Shown here piece after piece: positions 52,002 through 61,258 of a stretch of 64,000 nucleotides of DNA. The stretch is from positions 9,668 through 73,667 of the forward strand of contig DAVZHW010000007.1 of NCBI GenBank assembly GCA_052273625.1, in the 5' to 3' direction. This DNA is from Fimenecus sp052273625. GTDB taxonomy: Bacteria > Bacillota > Clostridia > Oscillospirales > Acutalibacteraceae. The notes beneath the pieces are model-generated. The model worked only from the letters and a program-made list of their open reading frames with translations, was not told where the DNA came from and did not search any database. The first letter of the stretch is position 1. Every line of letters begins with the position of its first letter. Both the position numbers and the translations under genes were made by a program.

Positions 52002-53915
52002 TTGAAAACCAAAAAGCCGAGGAAGCTCGGCACTAAAAGGTTTGGTAAGAGAAACACTGCGTATCTTCTTGCCGACATTATCATTGTAAACCTTGTTTAC
52101 TTTTTTACCACAACTACATATTGGATTTTCCGCACCGACGCAGCCCTGATAAGGCAGCTGGCGTTGAGAATACCTTATGTTACGCTCGTTTACATTTTGT
52201 GCTATGCAATATTCAGAGTTTATCAAACGGCTTGGAGATATGCGGGTCTTGCCGATATGGGAAAATACTTTATTTCAGCCGGAGTCGGAACCTGCGGAGT
52301 GTGGGTATGCGACTATATACTTATGAAAACAAACAAGCATTTAATCGCAAACGGCACAGCAAGCACGCTTTACTTTAACGTGCTGCCGAAAACCGTGTAC
52401 CTTGACAGCCTGCTGATTATTATCCTGTGTTGTCTTACAATAAGATTAGCCTCACGCTCATATCTTATGTTTAAGCATGAGCGCAACAGGAAAATGCACC
52501 TTGCCGAAATGAAACAGATACTTATTATCGGTGCAGGAGAGGCAGGCACAAGCCTTATAAGAGATTTTGAAAACAACTCCTATAAGTTCGGCAATCCTGC
52601 GGCTCTTATTGATGACGACAAGTCGAAAATCGGACTTTTGGTCAACAGCGTACCCGTTGTCGGCAACTGCGACGACATTGAAAGAGTATGCGCAGATTAT
52701 TCGATTGATGAAATAATTTTCTGTATCCCGTCAATCACGGACGACAGGAAGCGTGAAATCCTCAACGGGGCTGTTAAAACAGGTATTCCCGTTAAAATCG
52801 CACCTGATATTGCTGACCTTGAAAATTCAAGAATTTCATATAAGGAAATGCGTTCGGTTGACATTCTCGACCTGCTGTCCCGTCCGGAAATCAAATTAAA
52901 TCCCGATGTTTGTAAATATGTTACCGACAAAACCGTTCTTGTTACGGGCGGCGGCGGAAGCATCGGCTCGGAATTGTGCAGACAGATTGCACGCTATAAT
53001 CCCGAGAGGATTGTTATTTTCGACATCTACGAAAACAATGCCTATGCGCTTAAAAATTCCCTTGACCTTCACTATTTCGGCAATCCTAAGATTGAAATAC
53101 GTGTCGGCTCGGTAAGGGAATATTCAAGGCTTAAAGAAATTTTCGAGGAATTTCATCCGTCGTCTGTTTTCCATGCGGCAGCTCACAAGCACGTTCCGCT
53201 TATGGAGGACAGCCCTTATGAAGCAATTAAGAACAATGTTCTCGGTACATATAACACCGCAAAATGCGCAAACGAATACGGCGTTGACAACTTCGTTCTT
53301 CTTTCAACGGACAAGGCTGTTAATCCGACAAACGTTATGGGCGCTACAAAGAGATGCTGTGAGCTTATAATTCAGCACTTCTCCAAAATATCAACTCATA
53401 CGAAATTTGCGGCTGTTCGTTTCGGCAACGTTCTCGGCTCGAACGGAAGCGTTATTCCGCTTTTCAAGGAGCAGCTCAAAAAGGGCGGACCGCTTACGGT
53501 TACTCACCCCGATATTACAAGGTACTTTATGACGATTCCCGAGGCGGCGCAGCTTGTTGTTCAGGCAGGCGGACTTGCAAAGGGCGGAGAAATTTTCGTG
53601 CTTGATATGGGAGAGCCTGTTAAAATCGTTTCGCTTGCGGAAAAGCTTATCAAGCTCTCGGGCTTTGAGCCGTATGTTGATATTGACATTCAGTTCACGG
53701 GACTTCGTCCGGGCGAAAAGCTCTATGAGGAGCTTATCCTGCCGAGTGAAAAGGACGGTATGAGAAAAACCGAAAACAACAAAATTTTCATTACCGCACC
53801 CACCGATTTTGACGACAATGTTCTCCTTGAGCACATAAACTCAATCCCGACAATGAGCCCGTCAAAGGCAAGAGATTTCTTAAAGGAGCTTGTTCCGAAT
53901 TTCAAGGAAGATTAA
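52002..53915 (+). CDS. CapD-type nucleotide-sugar 4,6-dehydratase, membrane-bound
   Basis: 637 aa from TTG 52002; AGGGGG 7 bases upstream decides the start, and the longer ATG reading at 51912 lies over the promoter. Four N-terminal helices (about residues 20-150) and a CoA-binding-like domain (ILIIGAGEAGTSLI) precede the short-chain-dehydrogenase domain with VTGGGGSIGSELCRQ and the active-site STDKAVNPTNVMGATK. It resembles UDP-GlcNAc 4,6-dehydratases of the PglF/CapD/FlaA1 group. It faces the rhamnose cluster. Confidence 0.92.
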   Translation: MKTKKPRKLGTKRFGKRNTAYLLADIIIVNLVYFFTTTTYWIFRTDAALIRQLALRIPYVTLVYILCYAIFRVYQTAWRYAGLADMGKYFISAGVGTCGVWVCDYILMKTNKHLIANGTASTLYFNVLPKTVYLDSLLIIILCCLTIRLASRSYLMFKHERNRKMHLAEMKQILIIGAGEAGTSLIRDFENNSYKFGNPAALIDDDKSKIGLLVNSVPVVGNCDDIERVCADYSIDEIIFCIPSITDDRKREILNGAVKTGIPVKIAPDIADLENSRISYKEMRSVDILDLLSRPEIKLNPDVCKYVTDKTVLVTGGGGSIGSELCRQIARYNPERIVIFDIYENNAYALKNSLDLHYFGNPKIEIRVGSVREYSRLKEIFEEFHPSSVFHAAAHKHVPLMEDSPYEAIKNNVLGTYNTAKCANEYGVDNFVLLSTDKAVNPTNVMGATKRCCELIIQHFSKISTHTKFAAVRFGNVLGSNGSVIPLFKEQLKKGGPLTVTHPDITRYFMTIPEAAQLVVQAGGLAKGGEIFVLDMGEPVKIVSLAEKLIKLSGFEPYVDIDIQFTGLRPGEKLYEELILPSEKDGMRKTENNKIFITAPTDFDDNVLLEHINSIPTMSPSKARDFLKELVPNFKED

Positions 53916-53927
53916 ATTACATCAAAA

Positions 53928-53978
53928 CAAAAACGTCCGTTTGAGGTCTATGCTTCAAACGGACGTTTATTTATTCTG
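53928..53978. terminator. Bidirectional terminator between the capD-like gene and the glycosyltransferases
   Basis: AAACGTCCGTTTGA (53931-53944) pairs perfectly with TCAAACGGACGTTT (53955-53968). T-rich tails follow on both strands. Confidence 0.92.
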
Positions 53979-53981
53979 TTT

Positions 53982-54746
53982 TTATTTATTCTCTCTTTGC
54001 TTTTTGAAATACTTGAACATTGACGATATATGGATTTTCATAAGTCTGAGGTTTTTGGAGCTTCCGCCCTCCCAATTATGAACAACGCTCGCCCTCGGAT
54101 AAAACATAATTTTTCCGTACTTTGAAAGTCTTTCGGTCAAGTCAACATCCTCAAGATACATAAAGAAGCGTTCGTCGAAGCCGCCTGTTTTTCTGAAATA
54201 TTCCGTTCTCATAACCATAAAGCAACCCGTGCAGAATTCAATCTGCGTCGGCTCGGTCATAGACGTATTTTTCATTGTGTACTCGTCTCTTATCGGCTCA
54301 AGAGCCTTAACATAGCGTGAAAGCCTGCCCAAAAGCATATATTTGAAGGTCGGCTTACGCTTAGGAAGGTACTGCTGTGTGCCGTCCGGATTGAGAATTT
54401 TCGGCGTTACAAGGGCAACGTCCTTATTCGCTTTAAGATAGTTTACCAATTCCGACAAAACGTCGCTTCTAAGCTCAATATCGGGGTTTAACACGGCGTG
54501 AAATTCAGAGCTTGCACCGAGCATTTTATTGTGTCCGAAGCCGAAGCCTCTGTTTTCGCCCGTCTCGATAAGCTTGACCGTCGGAAAATTGCTTTTAATA
54601 TATTCGACCGTTCCGTCCTCGGATGCGTTATCGACAACGGTTATTTCATAATCAACCGCCCTTGTATATTTGAGCACGCTTTTCAAAAGCCTGCCGATTT
54701 CGTCCTTGTTGTTATAGGTTACAACGGAAATTGAAAGCTCCGCCAT
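53982..54746 (-). CDS. Glycosyltransferase family 2, rhamnosyltransferase-like
   Basis: 254 aa from ATG 54746 (AGGAGGTG upstream). LSISVVTYNNKDEI opens the GT-A fold, VLNPDIELR carries the DxD-like site and FFMYLEDVDLTERL is the usual acceptor-site motif of O-antigen and capsule rhamnosyltransferases. It acts at the inner membrane face on a lipid-linked glycan. The last of three GT2 genes following rfbC; the dTDP-rhamnose genes upstream suggest the donor. Confidence 0.88.
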   Translation of the reverse strand: MAELSISVVTYNNKDEIGRLLKSVLKYTRAVDYEITVVDNASEDGTVEYIKSNFPTVKLIETGENRGFGFGHNKMLGASSEFHAVLNPDIELRSDVLSELVNYLKANKDVALVTPKILNPDGTQQYLPKRKPTFKYMLLGRLSRYVKALEPIRDEYTMKNTSMTEPTQIEFCTGCFMVMRTEYFRKTGGFDERFFMYLEDVDLTERLSKYGKIMFYPRASVVHNWEGGSSKNLRLMKIHISSMFKYFKKQRENK

Positions 54747-54757
54747 CACGCACCTCC

Positions 54758-55534
54758 TTACTTAGAGCGTAAACGCCCGATAAAATTGATATTTACAAAT
54801 CTTTTTGCAATGACAAGCGCGCCGATAAGCTTATTTTTCAATCCGCCCGCCTGCCTGCAAAACAGAGAATAGTCCTTTTTGAAAACGGCAAATCTGCGTC
54901 TTGCCGCCTTAATATCGCTGAAGTCATTAGCTGAAAAGTCCTGTTTTAACTCGATGCTTTTCGCCGCTGCGATTTTCCTTTTTTGCTTTTTCATATCCGA
55001 TAAAAACTTGTGGTCGATAAAATCAAGAAAATAATTTTCGTCATACCGATAAGCTTTGAACACTTCCGTTTTAACCGCCATACCGCTGTTTATACCGGAA
55101 ATATTTTCCTCGTTCAATTCCTCAAGGCTTGAAATTGCAGAAACCGAAACACCGCTGATTTTGCACGGAGACATATAGCCGTTGCCGTCAAAAACACACG
55201 GTAAAAGAATATCTGCGCCTGTTTTTTCAATTTCCTTTTCCATAAGGGTAAAGTAATTTTCGGGAACAGCCGTGTCGTCGTCAAAAAAACAGATATAGCC
55301 GTCCCTGCCGTCAAGATTCTCAATCGCCTTATTATAAGCTTTTGAAAGTCCGACATTTCCGCCCATTGAGAGAATATGCACCCTGTCGCTTTCAAAGGCC
55401 GAATTTTTCATATCCTTTGTACTGTTGTCGCAGACAAAAATCTCAACGCCCGTGTGCTTCAAGGTGGAAAACGAAAGGCTGTCCTCAAGCTTTCTGTTGT
55501 AAATTACCATTACGGCAAAAAAATTGGTACTCAT
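54758..55534 (-). CDS. Glycosyltransferase family 2
   Basis: 258 aa from ATG 55534 (MSTNFFAVMVIYN). Donor site IENLDGRDGYICFFDDDTA has a DDD metal motif. The C-terminus contains a basic, weakly hydrophobic segment (FKKDYSLFCRQAGGLKNKL) likely to touch the membrane. Two bases separate it from the upstream glycosyltransferase. Acceptor and donor cannot be read. Confidence 0.85.
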   Translation of the reverse strand: MSTNFFAVMVIYNRKLEDSLSFSTLKHTGVEIFVCDNSTKDMKNSAFESDRVHILSMGGNVGLSKAYNKAIENLDGRDGYICFFDDDTAVPENYFTLMEKEIEKTGADILLPCVFDGNGYMSPCKISGVSVSAISSLEELNEENISGINSGMAVKTEVFKAYRYDENYFLDFIDHKFLSDMKKQKRKIAAAKSIELKQDFSANDFSDIKAARRRFAVFKKDYSLFCRQAGGLKNKLIGALVIAKRFVNINFIGRLRSK

Positions 55535-55536
55535 AA

Positions 55537-56232
55537 TTATCTCTTTAAGAGTGCAGAAACCATCTGCAACCTCCATTTAATCATATTCAATATGCTTGAA
55601 TGTTTGTCCGACGATACATTTCCGCCGTGCCGTCTGTAAAGGATAAGAGGTTCGTCGATAAGCGCAATTTTCCCGTGACGCTCACACATTAAGCCTATCC
55701 ATTGGTCGTGCATGGGTATATTTTCGGGTATCGGCAAAAGATACTCGCAGCACGACCTTCTAAACGCCATACAACAACCTATATAGGTGTTTTTTATAAG
55801 GTTTTTAACAATTCCCGCACCCGATTTTCTCTGCTCGAAGAAAGAGCTTTCAATCGTGTTAAGCTCGCTGTCAACAATTTTAGCGTCGTGCATAACAAGT
55901 ACGGTTTCGGGGTTTTCAAACTCTTTTTTTACCCTTTCGACCTTGCCGTCAAGCCAAACATCATCCTGATCGCAAAGGAAAATAATATCATTTTTGCAAT
56001 GCTCAATCGCATTTTCAAAATTCTTTATAACTCCCCTGCCCACTCCGTCAAACAGCTTGACTCTTCGGTCTTTTTCCGAAATAAAACAAATCATTTCCCT
56101 TGTACCGTCGGTTGAGGGGTCAAGGGAAATGACAATTTCATCTTCGGCGGACAGTTGCGATAATATTGAATTTATTTGTTCTTCGATAAATTCCTTACCG
56201 TTATATGCGGCAAGTGCAACTGATACCGTCAT
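55537..56232 (-). CDS. Glycosyltransferase family 2, short
   Basis: 231 aa. ALAAYNGKEFIEEQINSIL opens the domain and IIFLCDQDDVW carries the metal motif DQDD. At 231 aa it lacks the C-terminal helices of many GT2 proteins (usually around 300 aa); no frameshift is apparent and the stop overlaps the next gene's ribosome binding site, so it seems a natural short form. Confidence 0.86.
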   Translation of the reverse strand: MTVSVALAAYNGKEFIEEQINSILSQLSAEDEIVISLDPSTDGTREMICFISEKDRRVKLFDGVGRGVIKNFENAIEHCKNDIIFLCDQDDVWLDGKVERVKKEFENPETVLVMHDAKIVDSELNTIESSFFEQRKSGAGIVKNLIKNTYIGCCMAFRRSCCEYLLPIPENIPMHDQWIGLMCERHGKIALIDEPLILYRRHGGNVSSDKHSSILNMIKWRLQMVSALLKR

Positions 56233-56234
56233 AA

Positions 56235-56798
56235 TTAAAACACATTCTTTTCAGAAAACTCTTTGAACGACTGATGAACCTTATCCTTCTCGGAAAGGAG
56301 AATTTCCATATCATCGCTTATCGGCCACTCAATGCCGATATCAGGATCGTTCCACATAAGACCTGCCTCATGTGAGGGGTCATAATATCTTGTGCATTTG
56401 TAAACAAACTCTGCCTCATCCGAAAGAACGAGGAAGCCGTGAGCAAAGCCCTCCGGAATGTAGAACTGCTTTTTGTTTTCAGCCGAAAGAACAACGCCGT
56501 ACCACTTACCGAAGGTCTCGCTGTCCTGTCTCAGGTCAACGGCAACATCAAAAACCTCACCGCTTACAACTCTTACGAGCTTGCCCTGTGAGTTCTGAGT
56601 CTGGAAATGGAGTCCTCTGAGAACACCTTTCTTTGACTTTGACTGATTATCCTGCACAAAAACCATATCAAGTCCCGCTTCCTTGAAAGCCTCATACTGA
56701 TATGTTTCCATAAAGTAGCCTCTGTTATCGCCGAAAATGGTAGGCTCGATAACATAAACATCTTTTATCGGAGTTTTGATAAAATTAAATTTTCCCAT
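56235..56798 (-). CDS. rfbC: dTDP-4-dehydrorhamnose 3,5-epimerase
   Basis: 187 aa cupin-type epimerase. Catalytic His is in LRGLHFQT and the Tyr/Asp region is in YKCTRYYDPSHEAG; FIPEGFAHGFLVLSD-like segment YIPEGFAHGF is present. Third step from dTDP-glucose to dTDP-L-rhamnose. Overlaps rfbB by one base (TAATG). Confidence 0.96.
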   Translation of the reverse strand: MGKFNFIKTPIKDVYVIEPTIFGDNRGYFMETYQYEAFKEAGLDMVFVQDNQSKSKKGVLRGLHFQTQNSQGKLVRVVSGEVFDVAVDLRQDSETFGKWYGVVLSAENKKQFYIPEGFAHGFLVLSDEAEFVYKCTRYYDPSHEAGLMWNDPDIGIEWPISDDMEILLSEKDKVHQSFKEFSEKNVF

Positions 56799-57856
56799 TA
56801 TTTATCACCGTACATCTTTTTATAATAATCCTGATAAGCACCGCTTGTAACATTCTTAACCCAATCCATATTGTCAAGATACCATTTGAGCGTCTTTTTA
56901 ATGCCAACCTCAAATGTTGTTTCGGGATACCAGCCGAGTGCGTCCTTAATCTTGGTCGGATCAATGCCGTAACGACGGTCGTGTCCCTTACGGTCTGTAA
57001 CATACTTAATCATATGCTCGCCAACCTCAGAGTCAACATTTTCCTTGATATATTCGATAATTGTCTTAACGATAAAGATATTCGGTCTTTCGTTGTGACC
57101 GCCGACATTGTAAACCTCACCGTCAACGCCGTCTCTGATAACCATATCAATAGCCTTGCAGTGATCCTCAACATAAAGCCAGTCACGAACCTGCATACCG
57201 TCACCGTAAACGGGAAGATCCTTATGAGCAAGAGTATTGTTCATAATAAGCGGAATGAGCTTCTCGGGGAACTGATAGGGGCCGTAGTTGTTTGAGCAAC
57301 GAGTAATGTTGATCGGGAATTTGTAAGTATCGTGGAAAGCCTTTACGAACATATCCGCAGAAGCCTTACTTGATGAATAGGGGCTGTGAGGATCAAGCGG
57401 AGTTGTCTCCATAAAGAAGCCCTCTGCACCGAGCGTACCGTAAACCTCGTCGGTTGAAACCTGAAGATACTTAACGCCGTCCTTGTACTCGTCGTCGCCT
57501 GTCTGCCAAGCAACCTTAGCGCACTGAAGCATATTTACTGTACCGAGTACATTTGTCTCAACGAAAATCTCGGGATTTGTGATACTTCTGTCAACATGGC
57601 TCTCAGCGGCAAAGTTAACAACATAGTCAACATCATTCTCTTTGAAAATCTTTGAAATAGCCTCTCTGTCGCAAATGTCAGCCTGAACAAAAGAGTAGTT
57701 GGGGTTGTTCTCAACGCTCTTGAGGTTTTCAAGGTTGCCTGCGTATGTGAGCTTGTCAACATTGATGATTTTAACATCATCATACTTATTGAGCATATAG
57801 ATTACAAAGTTTGAACCGATAAATCCGGCACCGCCGGTTACAAGATAAGTTTTCAT
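56798..57856 (-). CDS. rfbB: dTDP-glucose 4,6-dehydratase
   Basis: 352 aa SDR. VTGGAGFIGSNFVIYM binds NAD+; STDEVYG and the catalytic YSSSK are present. Second step of dTDP-rhamnose synthesis. It overlaps rfbD (ATGA). Confidence 0.97.
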   Translation of the reverse strand: MKTYLVTGGAGFIGSNFVIYMLNKYDDVKIINVDKLTYAGNLENLKSVENNPNYSFVQADICDREAISKIFKENDVDYVVNFAAESHVDRSITNPEIFVETNVLGTVNMLQCAKVAWQTGDDEYKDGVKYLQVSTDEVYGTLGAEGFFMETTPLDPHSPYSSSKASADMFVKAFHDTYKFPINITRCSNNYGPYQFPEKLIPLIMNNTLAHKDLPVYGDGMQVRDWLYVEDHCKAIDMVIRDGVDGEVYNVGGHNERPNIFIVKTIIEYIKENVDSEVGEHMIKYVTDRKGHDRRYGIDPTKIKDALGWYPETTFEVGIKKTLKWYLDNMDWVKNVTSGAYQDYYKKMYGDK

Positions 57857-58761
57857 GAATTTTTCTCCATTTCGTCTAATTTAATAATATACTCTTGAAG
57901 CGCCGTATCCCAATCACGCATTTCATTGCCGACGGTACATTCAAGCATAAGATTTCTCAATGATGAATAAGCAGGTCTCGGTGCTGCCGACGGATATTTT
58001 GCCGAGTATTCCTCGGAAGTGCATTTTGCGACTGTTCCCTTGCAACCCGAAAGCTCCATAATTCTTGCCGCAAAATCAGCCCAACTGCATTCACCCTCGC
58101 CTGTGCAATGATAAACTCCGTACTCCTCTGTAAGAGCGAGCTTGAGGATATGATATGCAAGGTCATTTGCGTTTGTGGGGTTACCTCTCTGGTCATCAAC
58201 TACCGTTGTAACATCGTTCATATTGCCGAGTCTTCTCATAGTCTTGACAAAGTTCTTGCCGATAAGACCGTAGAGCCAAGCTGTTCTCAAAATGAAATAT
58301 CTTGAGCACTGCTCGCTGACATACTTTTCGCCGAGCAATTTACTTTTACCGTAAACGGTGTTCGGACCAACCTCGTCCCACTCACATCTCGGAGTATTTC
58401 CGTCGCCTCTGAAAACATAGTCGGTTGAAACATGAACGAATTTTGCGCCGTATTTTTCACTTGCAACAGCAAGATTTCTCGGGCCTATCGCATTGACCTT
58501 CATCGCAGCTTCAAAATTAGTTTCGCAGCCGTCAACATTGGTCATTGCCGCACAGTTGATAATAACATCGGGCTTTTCCCTCTCGACCAAATCACTTACA
58601 GCCGCAGCGTCGGTAATATCAAGATTTTCAACATCAAGCGCGACAACCTCACAATTTTTATAAGCGTCGCTTATCTTGCCGATACCCGCTTCGCCCGTTT
58701 TAAGCATTTGCGAAAGCTCGTTGCCCAACTGACCGTGCGAACCCGTAATCAGTATTTTCAT
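57853..58761 (-). CDS. rfbD: dTDP-4-dehydrorhamnose reductase
   Basis: 302 aa SDR. ITGSHGQLGNELSQM binds NADPH; HVSTDYVFRG and catalytic YGKSKLLGE follow. Final step, giving dTDP-L-rhamnose. The gene order here is rfbA-rfbD-rfbB-rfbC. Confidence 0.96.
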   Translation of the reverse strand: MKILITGSHGQLGNELSQMLKTGEAGIGKISDAYKNCEVVALDVENLDITDAAAVSDLVEREKPDVIINCAAMTNVDGCETNFEAAMKVNAIGPRNLAVASEKYGAKFVHVSTDYVFRGDGNTPRCEWDEVGPNTVYGKSKLLGEKYVSEQCSRYFILRTAWLYGLIGKNFVKTMRRLGNMNDVTTVVDDQRGNPTNANDLAYHILKLALTEEYGVYHCTGEGECSWADFAARIMELSGCKGTVAKCTSEEYSAKYPSAAPRPAYSSLRNLMLECTVGNEMRDWDTALQEYIIKLDEMEKNS

Positions 58762-58791
58762 ATTTTATATTCCTCCCGAAATAGACCTTAA

Positions 58792-59667
58792 TCAGTCTGT
58801 TTCCTTTCCTGCAAGCTTATAAAGATACTGACCGTATTCGGTAGTTTTAAGCTTATCAGCCTGCGAAAGAAGCTGTTCCTTATTTATAAAGCCGTTGTTG
58901 TAAGCAATCTCCTCAAGGCAAGCGACATAAAGTCCCTGTCTTGTCTGAACAGCCTCAATAAAGTTAGCGGCGTCAAGCATTGCTCTGTGAGTACCTGTAT
59001 CAAGCCAAGCCATACCTCTGCCGAAGAGCTCAACCTTCAAGGTGCCTCTTCTCAAATATTCGTTGTTAATCGAAGTAATTTCGATTTCGCCTCTTGCCGA
59101 AGGCTTAACGTTCTTTGCGATTTCAATTACATCATTATCATAGAAATAGAGTCCCGGAACGGCGTAGTTTGACTTCGGATGCTCGGGCTTCTCCTCGATT
59201 GAAAGAACATTCCAATCCTTATCATATTCAACAACGCCGAATGCTGTGGGGTTGCTTACATGATAACCGAAAATTGTAGCGCCGGACTCTCTTGAGCTTG
59301 CTCTTGCAAGTCTTTCGGAAAAGCCGTAGCCGTAGAATATATTGTCACCGAGAACAAGGCATACGCTGTCGTCACCGATAAACTCCTCACCGATTATAAA
59401 CGCATCGGCAAGTCCTCTCGGCTTTTCCTGAACGGCATACTCGATATGCATACCAAGCTGTGAGCCGTCACCGAAAAGTTCCTTATAGCAAGGAAGATCA
59501 CGGGGTGTTGAAATAATAAGAACATCCTTAATCTTAGCAAGCATAAGAGTTGACAACGGATAATAGATCATCGGTTTGTCATATACTGTCAAAATCTGCT
59601 TTGACACCGCAAGAGTTGACGGATAGAGCCTTGTGCCTGCACCGCCTGCAAGAATAATACCTTTCAT
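58792..59667 (-). CDS. rfbA: Glucose-1-phosphate thymidylyltransferase
   Basis: 291 aa. GIILAGGAGTRLYPSTLAVSK binds dTTP and GDNIFYGYGF holds the metal Asp. First step of the rhamnose pathway, normally feedback-inhibited by dTDP-rhamnose. Confidence 0.97.
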   Translation of the reverse strand: MKGIILAGGAGTRLYPSTLAVSKQILTVYDKPMIYYPLSTLMLAKIKDVLIISTPRDLPCYKELFGDGSQLGMHIEYAVQEKPRGLADAFIIGEEFIGDDSVCLVLGDNIFYGYGFSERLARASSRESGATIFGYHVSNPTAFGVVEYDKDWNVLSIEEKPEHPKSNYAVPGLYFYDNDVIEIAKNVKPSARGEIEITSINNEYLRRGTLKVELFGRGMAWLDTGTHRAMLDAANFIEAVQTRQGLYVACLEEIAYNNGFINKEQLLSQADKLKTTEYGQYLYKLAGKETD

Positions 59668-59705
59668 ATTCTTTCCTCCAAAAATATTGTTTAATATATT
59701 GTTGT

Positions 59706-61034
59706 TTATGCTGCATCACCGATTGACTCGGGACTTGAGGTCTCGGGGATCGGTTTTGTTGTGGTTTCGGGTGCAGGCGCCTGCGTCACGGTAACCGGAG
59801 AGGTTGTGATAACAGGCTTCTGCGTTGCCGGTTCGGTATTGTCCTCCGAAGCGGGCTTAGTTGTGGTAACAGCCTTCTTTGTAGTTGTCGGAGCCTTTGT
59901 GGCAGGCTCATTTTTAGACTGCTTCTTTGTTGTTCTATCTGACTCGGGTATCGGCTCACCGTAAAGGAACATATGAATTCTCTCGGAAGCGGCGGCAAGG
60001 TCATATCTCCAAACCCATGCCCCCTCATATATTCCGCCGATTGCCTTATCGGGTTCGCCCGGGACAGTCAAGGTTTCAATCGTAACATCCTCATTGATAA
60101 GCGGAACAAGGCTCATAACCTCACTGAATGAAACGGAGGTTTCACAAAGTGACATCATTGTCTTAACAACCTCGGCATACTTTGCGGGGCTTACCTTTCT
60201 CGCTTGAGCCAAAAGAGCGTTTATAACCATCTTTTGTCTGTTTGAACGAGCGTCATCGGAATCGTGCTTACGAAGTCGGCAGAAAATAACCGCCTGATCA
60301 CCGTCAAGATGAACCTGACCGTAATTTTTGACAAGCGCCGCACCTCGCTGTGCATTGGGATCCCCGTAAAGAGCCTCCTGATTTATCTGATTCATTTCAG
60401 ACTCGGTAATTTCAATGTCTATACCGCCGAGAATGTTTATGGCATCTGCGAGCTTATGCATATTTATTGTCGCATAATCGGTAATATTCATATTGAAATT
60501 TTCGTTTATAGTCTTAATTGCAAGCGGTGCTCCGCCGAATGAATAAGCGTGTGTAATCTTCTGATTTTTATGACCGTCTATCGCAACATAGCTGTCTCTC
60601 AAGATAGAAACGAGCTTGACGCTCTTGTTCTTTGCGTCAATGCTGACAATCATAATCGTGTCGCTCAATCCCTTAAAGGAGTCGGCATCTCTTGTATCAA
60701 CACCGAAAACCGCAACATTGAACACGTCTGTTTTACCGTATTTGTTTTCGATTTCGTCGGAAACGCCCAAATCCTCCCTGCTTATATCAGTTGTAAAACC
60801 GTTGTATATACCGTAAACCGTAACAAGAGCGATAAGGGCTAACAAAACTACAACCAACGCAACAATAATGACGACTCTCTGCCATTTTTTGAGAGCCATC
60901 CATTTTTGTTTGAGCTTCGAGTCCTTTTTAGGCTTTTTATCTTTACCCTTTTTCGACTTCTTCTTTTCGGTTTTATTATCATTTGCTTCGGCAACAAACT
61001 CTATATCTTCAAAATCTCTCTTGTTGTCTGACAT
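59706..61034 (-). CDS. LytR-CpsA-Psr (LCP) family glycopolymer ligase
   Basis: 442 aa. A Lys-rich cytoplasmic head (about residues 20-50) and one membrane helix (about 53-77) lead to the LCP domain, with VFGVDTR, SDTIMIVSID, SILRDSYV and the KITHAYSFGGAPLAIKTIN segment. It joins lipid-linked glycans to peptidoglycan outside the cell. The last 80 residues are Thr/Pro/Lys repeats (PATKAPTTTKKAVTTTK), a flexible wall-spanning tail. First gene of a unit with the rhamnose genes and glycosyltransferases, suggesting the polymer it attaches contains rhamnose. Confidence 0.93.
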   Translation of the reverse strand: MSDNKRDFEDIEFVAEANDNKTEKKKSKKGKDKKPKKDSKLKQKWMALKKWQRVVIIVALVVVLLALIALVTVYGIYNGFTTDISREDLGVSDEIENKYGKTDVFNVAVFGVDTRDADSFKGLSDTIMIVSIDAKNKSVKLVSILRDSYVAIDGHKNQKITHAYSFGGAPLAIKTINENFNMNITDYATINMHKLADAINILGGIDIEITESEMNQINQEALYGDPNAQRGAALVKNYGQVHLDGDQAVIFCRLRKHDSDDARSNRQKMVINALLAQARKVSPAKYAEVVKTMMSLCETSVSFSEVMSLVPLINEDVTIETLTVPGEPDKAIGGIYEGAWVWRYDLAAASERIHMFLYGEPIPESDRTTKKQSKNEPATKAPTTTKKAVTTTKPASEDNTEPATQKPVITTSPVTVTQAPAPETTTKPIPETSSPESIGDAA

Positions 61035-61097
61035 CTACATACCTCACATATTAAAACACGCAAAAGCGCACACAATAAATCTATTCTATTAATTTGG

Positions 61098-61126
61098 ATT
61101 ATACTATAATTTACGCCGTGTGTCAA
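61098..61126 (-). promoter_or_regulatory. Promoter of the LCP-rhamnose-glycosyltransferase unit
   Basis: Consensus TTGACA (61121-61126), 17-base spacer, TATAAT (61098-61103) on the minus strand. No terminator is seen between the LCP gene and rfbA, so the unit may run to 53982. Confidence 0.92.
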
Positions 61127-61220
61127 TGAAAATACAGTAGCTTCTAAGTGTATTTTGGCGAATACCGTACTTCTGTTGTATCCGATTTTTACCACAGTGA
61201 AAATATTTTCGGCAAAAATA

Positions 61221-61248
61221 AAAAAAAGCGACAGTTTCCCGTCGCTTT
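61221..61248 (-). terminator. Terminator of the Ca2+/Na+ antiporter gene
   Basis: AAAGCGAC (61241-61248 side) pairs with GTCGCTTT (61225-61232 side), followed by TTTTTTTTATTTTT on the minus strand. Confidence 0.9.
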
Positions 61249-61258
61249 AGAAATATAC

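Noticed and set aside
61104..61195. Small frames upstream of the LCP gene
   Set aside because: They overlap a consensus promoter, lack binding sites and have no recognisable content.
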